Origin: L227-5C sp038209275 | Lineage (GTDB): Bacteria > Chloroflexota > Chloroflexia > Chloroheliales > Chloroheliaceae | Assembly (NCBI GenBank): GCA_038209275.1 | Contig: JBBQXW010000274.1 | Coordinates: 1 to 9,979, forward strand | Direction of reading: 5' to 3' | DNA: 9,979 bases | In this document: piece after piece, positions 5,250 through 9,979 of the stretch | Numbering within the stretch: position 1 is the first letter of the stretch | Layout of the letters: each line of letters opens with the position of its first letter | Translations under genes and position numbers: made by a program | Notes under the pieces: model-generated | Seen by the model: the letters and a program-made list of their open reading frames with translations, nothing else | Databases searched by the model: none | Told to the model about the DNA's origin: nothing

Positions 5250-6467
5250 ATGAAGATTTCTGCCTTGAGCAAGAAGGTTTCTTTGCTCGGAATTGTCGCG
5301 CTTATGCTAGGATTACTGGCGGCCTGCGGCGACGCTACTGCGACCACCGCCCCGGCGGCTACTACCGCCGCCCCTGCCGCCGCTGCGACGACTGCCCCTG
5401 CCGCCGCCGCAACTACTGCTGCCGCCGCCGGAGCAGGTACTGCTGCTTTCAGTGCTGCCAAAGGCTGCAAGAACGTGGCTATCCTGCTACCTGAAACCGA
5501 TTCGTCCGCTCGCTGGGAAGCTTATGACCGCCCGCTTTTGGAGGCTGAAGTAAAGAAAGCTATCCCCGGCGCACAGGTACAGTATGCTAACGCCAGCAAC
5601 AACGCCGATACCCAGCAGAACCAGGCTGAAGCGGCCCTTACCAAAGGCGCTTGTATTCTGGTAGTTGGCGCGAAGGACAGCGAAAAAGCTTCCGCCATCG
5701 TTCAGAAAGCCAAAGCCAGCAAAGTACCCGTTATCGCTTACGACCGCTTGATTCAGGATAACGACCTCGCTTTCTACGTATCGTTTGACAACGTGAAAGT
5801 GGGCGAACTTCAGGGCCAGTACGTCGCCGATACCTTCAAAAAAGGCGGCATGGACTTGAAGAAGGGCGCGAACCTGGCGATGATTAACGGTTCGCAGACC
5901 GATAACAACGCTTTGTTGTTCCGCCAGGGTGCTTTGAGCAAGTTACAACCGTTGGTTGATAGCAAGGACATCAACCTGGTTTACGACCAGTACACCCCGG
6001 ACTGGGATAATGCCAAAGCCCAGCAGCTAATGGAAGGCGTTCTTACCAAAGAGAAGAACAATATCCAGATTGCCTACGTTGCCAACGACGGTATGGCGAA
6101 TACCGTAATCGCCGCACTGCGCGCCCAGAAGCTCAATGGCAAGGTACTTGTCACCGGGCAGGACGCGACTGTTGCTGGTATCCAGAACATTTTGACTGGC
6201 GACCAGGCGATGACCGTTTACAAGGCCATCCCGAAAGAAGCCGAGGCAGTTGGCAAGCTGGTAGCAGCTTTGGCTGCCGGTACTGACACCGCTTCCCTGG
6301 TTAATGGCAAGACCAAAGCCAAGACTGGTTCGGATATTCCTTCGGTACTGGCTGTACCTCTGGCAGTTGACAAGACTAACATCCTTCAGACCGTTATTGC
6401 CGATGGCTTCGTCAAAAAAGAAGAAATCTGCAAAGGTATCACCCCGGTAGTAACTGGCATTTGCTAG
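5250..6467 (+). CDS. xylF: XylF-like sugar-binding lipoprotein of a CUT2 ABC importer
   Basis: A 405-aa extracytoplasmic solute receptor. A signal peptide with a basic start (K8-K9) and hydrophobic core ends in lipobox L23-A-A-C26, so it is membrane-anchored by lipid. An Ala/Thr/Pro linker (29-66) leads to a type-I periplasmic-binding fold from about residue 74. XylF-type hallmarks are AILLPET, YDRLI, M-I-N-G-S-x-T-D-N-N-A, YTPDWDNAKAQQ, A-N-D-G-M-A, TGQDATVAGIQ and MTVYK. Xylose is the best guess, but related monosaccharides are possible. Cys394 and Cys405 close to the C-terminus could form a disulfide. The start is the ATG at 5250: GAGGAGG lies at 5232-5238, and the protein then begins with a proper signal peptide. 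A GTG at 5208 would add 14 polar residues ahead of the signal and is rejected. It is first in the operon with the ATPase and permease. The symbol is by resemblance. Confidence 0.92.
   Translation: MKISALSKKVSLLGIVALMLGLLAACGDATATTAPAATTAAPAAAATTAPAAAATTAAAAGAGTAAFSAAKGCKNVAILLPETDSSARWEAYDRPLLEAEVKKAIPGAQVQYANASNNADTQQNQAEAALTKGACILVVGAKDSEKASAIVQKAKASKVPVIAYDRLIQDNDLAFYVSFDNVKVGELQGQYVADTFKKGGMDLKKGANLAMINGSQTDNNALLFRQGALSKLQPLVDSKDINLVYDQYTPDWDNAKAQQLMEGVLTKEKNNIQIAYVANDGMANTVIAALRAQKLNGKVLVTGQDATVAGIQNILTGDQAMTVYKAIPKEAEAVGKLVAALAAGTDTASLVNGKTKAKTGSDIPSVLAVPLAVDKTNILQTVIADGFVKKEEICKGITPVVTGIC
5334..5447 (+). repeat. Ala/Thr/Pro linker-coding low-complexity repeat
   Basis: Codes for residues 29-66 of the binding protein, built from ATTAP-like units. 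At DNA level there are roughly 24-base GC-rich units dominated by GCC and ACT/ACC codons. It tethers the receptor domain to the lipid anchor. Such repeats can change length by slippage. Confidence 0.8.
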
Positions 6468-6478
6468 TTCAACTATCC

Positions 6479-6530
6479 GCTAAAGGTTTTAATTGTGGAA
6501 ACTACGCTTTCCACGATTAAAATCTTTAGC
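6479..6530. repeat. Intercistronic stem-loop with 23-bp stem
   Basis: Arms 6479-6501 and 6508-6530 pair along all 23 positions in RNA, with two G-U pairs, around a 6-base loop. It begins 12 bases after the binding-protein stop. It lacks an immediate T tract, so it resembles an mRNA-stabilising or processing structure more than a standard terminator, although TTTTT occurs 8 bases later. A second GCTAAAG at 6555-6561 could compete with the left arm (6479-6485) for the right-arm CTTTAGC (6524-6530). Confidence 0.8.
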
Positions 6531-6579
6531 AAATGAGTTTTTGCTTACACAGAGGCTAAAGCCAGAAAAATTCTTAGAT

Positions 6580-6618
6580 TTTTTGAGCAAAGTTTTTGCA
6601 AAAAATTTTGCTCAAAAA
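6580..6618. repeat. AT-rich stem-loop, 18-bp stem
   Basis: Arms 6580-6597 and 6601-6618 pair fully, with one G-U pair, around a 3-base loop GCA. The centre carries TTTTTGCAAAAA (6593-6604), the same core as the next palindrome. Its flanking T and A tracts could give terminator-like behaviour in either direction, but the stem is AT-rich. Confidence 0.8.
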
Positions 6619-6619
6619 C

Positions 6620-6673
6620 GGTGTTAGTTAAGTTTTGAAATTTTTGCAAAAATTTCAAAACTTAACTAACACC
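6620..6673. repeat. Perfect 54-base palindrome upstream of the ATPase gene
   Basis: Arms 6620-6645 and 6648-6673 are exact reverse complements over 26 bases, and the central GC is self-complementary, so the whole 54 bases read the same on both strands. The centre is TTTTTGCAAAAA (6641-6652). It ends 13 bases before the ATPase Shine-Dalgarno GGAGG (6686-6690). It could form a cruciform, an RNA hairpin governing translation or decay, or a repeat insertion. Confidence 0.95.
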
Positions 6674-6703
6674 AAAAGCACCAACGGAGGAGTAGGAAAG
6701 AGG

Positions 6704-7519
6704 ATGGCGGAGAGTACACTATCGCCTGGAACTGGGGAGATTCCGAGCGAAAGAGGCGTGTCCCGGCTGCAATTACGCAATATCAGCAAAACCTTTGGCG
6801 CGGTGCGCGCCCTGCAACACGTAGATTTTGAAGTTTTCGCCGGAGAAGTGGTTGGGTTGGTCGGCGATAACGGCGCGGGTAAATCTACCCTGATTAAAGT
6901 TATGTCCGGCGTATATGTCCCGGACGAAGGCGATATTCTGGTGGATGGTCAGAAAGTGACTATTACTAGCCCGCAGGACTCGACTCGGTTGGGTATCGAA
7001 ACAGTTTACCAGGATTTAGCTTTGTGCGACAACCTGGATGTAGTAGCGAATTTGTGGTTGGGCCGCGAAGCCCGCGCCGACCTCGTTCCTAACATCGTCC
7101 CCAACATGAATGAAACTGAAATGGAACGCCTCACTCTGGAAGTTTTACGCACGCTCGATGTGAAAATTCCTTCGGTGCGCCTGCCGGTAGCGGCCCTTTC
7201 GGGCGGGCAGCGCCAATCTATTGCGGTCGCCAAAACCATTTTACGCAAACCCAAAGTAGTGCTGTTAGATGAGCCAACCGCCGCCCTGGGTGTCGCCCAG
7301 ACCAAGCAGGTGCTAAATTTGATATTGCGGCTCAAGCAGCAAGGTCTGGCGGTTGTGGTAATTTCGCACAACTTGCATGATGTGTTTGAAGTAGTAGACC
7401 GCGTAATTGTAATGCGCCTGGGCCAGCGCTCCGGTACGTTTGAAATTAAAAATACCACCCCCGAACGAGTGGTAGCCGCGATTACCGGGGCTGAATTCGG
7501 CGATGCGCCGGGGAATTAG
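6704..7519 (+). CDS. xylG: Single-domain ABC ATPase of the sugar importer (XylG/FrcA-like)
   Basis: A 271-aa cytoplasmic ATPase powering the importer. Walker A is G54-D-N-G-A-G-K60-S61, the Q-loop is Q103, the signature is L166-S-G-G-Q170, Walker B is VVLLDEP (186-192, catalytic E191), and the switch histidine is H223. E. coli XylG and RbsA are about 500 aa with two fused ATPase domains; this is one domain, as in FrcA-type systems, so it should work as a homodimer. The start is the ATG at 6704, because the upstream in-frame ATG at 6635 lies inside the 54-base palindrome and would add 23 unconserved residues. GGAGG lies 13 bases upstream and GGAAAGAGG abuts the ATG, so the ribosome site is not ideally spaced. 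It is 12 bases from the permease gene, and 236 bases of hairpin-rich DNA separate it from the receptor gene. Confidence 0.92.
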   Translation: MAESTLSPGTGEIPSERGVSRLQLRNISKTFGAVRALQHVDFEVFAGEVVGLVGDNGAGKSTLIKVMSGVYVPDEGDILVDGQKVTITSPQDSTRLGIETVYQDLALCDNLDVVANLWLGREARADLVPNIVPNMNETEMERLTLEVLRTLDVKIPSVRLPVAALSGGQRQSIAVAKTILRKPKVVLLDEPTAALGVAQTKQVLNLILRLKQQGLAVVVISHNLHDVFEVVDRVIVMRLGQRSGTFEIKNTTPERVVAAITGAEFGDAPGN

Positions 7520-7531
7520 GAGAGGCGTAAC

Positions 7532-8773
7532 ATGAAAAATCGAACTACTCAAGAAACTAAAGCTGTTGCCGATAAGCCCCAGACTGGGCTGGCTGGTACT
7601 GTCCCGATGGCGACCCCCGAAAAACGCACCCTGGCTACGCTGTTGCGCGGCGATCTCGGTTTTATTCCAGTGCTGGTAACGCTGATTATTATTGCGGCGG
7701 TATTCCAGATTTTGACTGAGGGGGTCTTTCTACAGGCCCGCAACCTCTCGAACCTGACCCAGCAAATTGTGACCATCGGTATTATCAGCATCGCGGCAGT
7801 ATTAGTGCTGTTGCTAGGTGAGATTGATTTGAGCCTGGCGGCGACGGCGCAATGTTGCTCGGCGATTATGGCGGTACTGTCGGTCTACCAGGGCTGGAAT
7901 CCCTGGCTGGCAATTCTAGCCGGACTGGTCAGTGGCGCGATTATCGGCCTGATTTATGGCTTCTTTATCGCTATACTACGGGTTCCCTCATTTATTGTGA
8001 CGTTGGCTGGCTCGATTGGCTACGCCGGACTGCTGCTGCTGGTTCTGGGTCGCCAGAGTACTTTGATTATTCGTGACCAGACTATTCGCGACCTCGCACC
8101 CACTTATCTTGGCCCGCTCGTGGGCTGGGGCTTGCCCATACTCGGTGTACTGCTCTATATCGGGGCGATTCTCTACGATCAGCGCAAACGGGCCAGCGCC
8201 GGACTTAGCGTTAAGCCGCCAGTGCAATTAGCGGTACAGCTTGGCGGCGCACTGGTCGTGGTTATTGGTATCGTGGCTTTGTTCCAATCGTACCAGGGCG
8301 TGCCACAGTCTACCATGATTTGGCTGGGGCTAGTGGTGATTTCCTGGCTGGTTCTCAAGCGCACCCCGTTTGGTCGCCACCTTTACGCTGTCGGTGGTAA
8401 CGCCGAAGCCGCCCGCCGTGCCGGTATCAACGTGGTATTCCTGAAAATGGCTGTCTTTGCTGCCGCTTCGACCATTGCCGCTTTTGCCGGAATTATGCTG
8501 GCCTCCCGCAGCACCGCCGTTGCTACCGCTATCAGCCCAACTTTGCTACTGAGCGCAATTGCCGCCGCCGTTATCGGTGGAGTCAGTTTGTTCGGTGGGC
8601 GTGGTTCGGTCTGGGCGGTTGTGCTGGGTTCGCTGGTCATCGGTAGCCTGGAAAACGGCCTCGATTTGCTCAACCAGGAACAAAGCATCAAAAATATCGT
8701 CCAGGGCATCGTCCTCGTCCTCGCCGTCACCGCCGATGCGCTGCTCCGCCGCGGTAGCCCAAGCAAGAGATAA
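7532..8773 (+). CDS. xylH: XylH-like sugar ABC transporter permease (BPD_transp_2)
   Basis: A 413-aa inner-membrane permease that forms the import channel with the ATPase. After a roughly 40-residue hydrophilic N-terminus there are about ten to eleven membrane segments (first near 43-61, then 78-96, 106-118, 124-148, 152-173, 200-215, 237-252, 262-275, 302-324, 337-352 and 358-402 in parts). The CUT2 motif G96-E-I-D-L-S follows segment two, the ATPase-contact loop R278-T-P-F-G-R-H-L-Y-A-V-G-G-N-x-E-A-A is present, and IGGVSLFGGRGS (348-359) is typical. The length is close to XylH. Start ATG with AGGAGAGG 6 bases upstream, overlapping the ATPase stop region. It is the last gene of the operon, followed by a terminator. 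Confidence 0.93.
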   Translation: MKNRTTQETKAVADKPQTGLAGTVPMATPEKRTLATLLRGDLGFIPVLVTLIIIAAVFQILTEGVFLQARNLSNLTQQIVTIGIISIAAVLVLLLGEIDLSLAATAQCCSAIMAVLSVYQGWNPWLAILAGLVSGAIIGLIYGFFIAILRVPSFIVTLAGSIGYAGLLLLVLGRQSTLIIRDQTIRDLAPTYLGPLVGWGLPILGVLLYIGAILYDQRKRASAGLSVKPPVQLAVQLGGALVVVIGIVALFQSYQGVPQSTMIWLGLVVISWLVLKRTPFGRHLYAVGGNAEAARRAGINVVFLKMAVFAAASTIAAFAGIMLASRSTAVATAISPTLLLSAIAAAVIGGVSLFGGRGSVWAVVLGSLVIGSLENGLDLLNQEQSIKNIVQGIVLVLAVTADALLRRGSPSKR

Positions 8774-8781
8774 GGAGAAGG

Positions 8782-8832
8782 AAAGAGGAGGAGGGAAGTA
8801 GGACAGATTTTCCTATTTTCCTCCTCTTTTTT
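8782..8832 (+). terminator. Rho-independent terminator of the sugar importer operon
   Basis: Outer stem 8782-8791 with 8820-8829 (10 bp), inner stem 8799-8803 with 8811-8815 (5 bp), a 7-base loop and an internal bulge. A run of six T (8827-8832) ends the structure. It starts 9 bases after the permease stop. On the minus strand it would be weaker because few T follow, but it may also serve the convergent hydrolase gene, whose stop is 10 bases beyond. Confidence 0.75.
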
Positions 8833-8841
8833 ATTTCTTAA

Positions 8842-9979
8842 TTATTTTTTAATATAGTGTTGCGAAAGCCAGGCAGTGATGTCCTGGACTGGCTGCGGTT
8901 CGATTGAGGCAAAGCGGTCAGTAGCGGGGCTGCTCGATTTGCCCAGCGTATGACCCAGGCCAGGATAAATTATCATTTTATGGTCGGGATTGCCTGCTTT
9001 GGTCAAAGCTGCGTCAATCTTTTTTGCATCTTCCGGCGAAACGTTGGCATCGTTTTCGCCTTGTAAGATAAGTACCGGCTTATTAAATTTAGTAATCGCT
9101 TCGGTTATGGCTGGCAATTGCTTTTCGGGGCTGTAGATGGAATTGCCACTGACCAAACTATTTACATACTGGTCGAGCGTTGGTTTTACTTCCTTCTCCA
9201 GATCGAGTTTGCCATCGCCGTTTTTATCGGTGATAGTACTGAGTTTGGGTGCAGCAACGCTAGAAGTACGGTCATAGGTCAGCCCGAAAAGATAAAGACT
9301 CACCTGCGCTCCAACCCCTTTCTGAAACGCCTGTTGCAGTTCAGCCAGCGTAAGTTGCCCATCCTTATCGCTATCCAACCCGCGCATAAAATCCAGCACT
9401 ATTCCTTCCTGATAAGCAAAGAGGTCTTTCCAGGCGCTGCTGGGCGGCGCGTGTAATATCAACCCGGCTACTTCGGAATGGGCCAGTGCTAACTGGGTAG
9501 CGATGGTAGTCCCCTCGCTCCAGCCATAAATAATCAGTCGGTTGGGATCAACTTTATTGTTAGCTTTTGCGGCGGCATAAACCTTGTCCGCATCGGCCTG
9601 TAGCTGCTGCAATGTGGGTGTTTTTTCCGAGTTGTACAACTGGTACGCCTGAGAGTCGGCTGGGCCTGTTACATAATGCTTGTTGTAGCGCATTACGGCA
9701 AAGCCTTGCAGATTTAGCGCATCTGAAATCGTCTTGAAGAGCTGTGAGCTGACTTTGCCATCAAACCCGACGATGCTACCATCCAAATCATAAGGGCCAG
9801 TTCCGGCAATTATTACTACCGTCGGGAATGGGCCAGCTCCGTTAGCTGGATAGCTCAATTCGGCTTTGGTCTGGAAATCCCCCAAATCTACTGTCAGGCT
9901 ATCCCGCTTGATATTGGGGTTTTCCACTGCCGCCGTCGTTGAAGCCGGAGTGGTAGCCGCTATCGTCGTTATAGCGGTA
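8842..9979 (-). CDS. Secreted alpha/beta hydrolase with inserted EF-hand-like loops (N-terminus beyond window)
   Basis: The frame is open to the window edge. The first visible part is a T/A/P-rich linker ending TTPASTTAAVENP, like those after lipoprotein anchors here, so the GTG at 9927 is an internal valine and the signal peptide lies outside. Numbering from that valine, the alpha/beta hydrolase features are an oxyanion-side IIAGTGPYDLDG (39-50), nucleophile elbow G135-W-S137-E-G139, acid D293 in GEND, and H326 in GLGH. Between nucleophile and acid, in the cap region, are two EF-hand-like loops: D185-S-D-K-D-G-Q-L-T-L-A-E196 (canonical) and D234-K-N-G-D-G-K-L-D-L-E-K245 (lysine at position 12, glutamates at 11 and 13). 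It is likely a calcium-influenced esterase or peptidase-like hydrolase at the cell surface; the substrate is unknown. It converges on the sugar operon. Confidence 0.9.
   Translation of the reverse strand, partial: TAITTIAATTPASTTAAVENPNIKRDSLTVDLGDFQTKAELSYPANGAGPFPTVVIIAGTGPYDLDGSIVGFDGKVSSQLFKTISDALNLQGFAVMRYNKHYVTGPADSQAYQLYNSEKTPTLQQLQADADKVYAAAKANNKVDPNRLIIYGWSEGTTIATQLALAHSEVAGLILHAPPSSAWKDLFAYQEGIVLDFMRGLDSDKDGQLTLAELQQAFQKGVGAQVSLYLFGLTYDRTSSVAAPKLSTITDKNGDGKLDLEKEVKPTLDQYVNSLVSGNSIYSPEKQLPAITEAITKFNKPVLILQGENDANVSPEDAKKIDAALTKAGNPDHKMIIYPGLGHTLGKSSSPATDRFASIEPQPVQDITAWLSQHYIKK

Noticed and set aside
5222..5470. Ala-rich 82-codon minus-strand open frame
   Set aside because: It is the antisense shadow of the GC-rich linker repeat in the binding-protein gene.
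6508..6550. The 23-bp stem as an ordinary rho-independent terminator
   Set aside because: No T tract directly follows the stem, and the ATPase and permease genes downstream have no obvious promoter of their own, so most transcripts probably read through.
6635..6703. Upstream ATG start for the ATPase
   Set aside because: The ATG lies inside the 54-base palindrome, has no ribosome site, and adds 23 residues unlike ABC ATPases. The ATG at 6704 has purine-rich ribosome signals.
8383..8766. 127-codon minus-strand open frame
   Set aside because: It is antisense to the permease C-terminal half, which has clear membrane segments and family motifs.
9925..9927. GTG as the start of the hydrolase
   Set aside because: The same frame continues to the window edge, encoding a T/A/P-rich linker typical of exported lipoproteins, so the codon is internal and the gene is partial.

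Overview
The window looks like chromosome from a Chloroflexota-type bacterium of moderate GC content. This is an inference. It rests on two secreted lipoprotein-like genes with Ala/Thr/Pro-rich linkers at their N-termini, a DUF2079 membrane protein, and a XylF-type sugar importer with a half-size ATPase, a combination I associate with that phylum. No rRNA, tRNA, CRISPR array, transposase or phage gene is visible.

Left half (1-4434, minus strand): six genes all read leftward with gaps of 9, 3, 31, 9 and 5 bases, so they are probably one transcription unit. In order they are a DUF2079 polytopic membrane protein, a NUDIX hydrolase, a small AT-rich gene resembling the C-terminal nuclease domain of CdiA-type polymorphic toxins, a small hypothetical gene placed where an immunity gene would sit, a PLP-dependent threonine/serine dehydratase without an ACT domain, and a GNAT acetyltransferase cut by the window edge. 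A good sigma70-like promoter (4558-4587) fires into this unit. The toxin/immunity-like pair has a lower GC content (about 36% and 41% by hand count) than the NUDIX gene beside it (about 51%), so it looks like an acquired cassette inside a housekeeping directon.

Middle (4435-4856): a divergent intergenic region holding the leftward promoter, a candidate rightward promoter, a double-hairpin palindromic element (4464-4518) and a second repeat family with a 21-base exact duplication (4636-4656 and 4704-4724). A doubtful 75-aa single-pass membrane ORF follows.

Right half (5250-8773, plus strand): a CUT2-family sugar importer, with a XylF-like lipoprotein, a single-domain ATPase and a XylH-like permease. 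Between the binding-protein and ATPase genes lie three consecutive strong inverted repeats, including a perfect 54-base palindrome that ends 13 bases before the ATPase Shine-Dalgarno. These probably set the ratio of binding protein to membrane complex. A hairpin with a T tract closes the operon. Convergent to it is a partial gene for a secreted alpha/beta hydrolase with two EF-hand-like calcium loops inserted in its cap region; its N-terminus lies beyond the window.

Most of the window is ordinary metabolism and transport. The best candidates for something less described are the orphan toxin/immunity pair, the palindrome cluster in the sugar operon and the EF-hand hydrolase.
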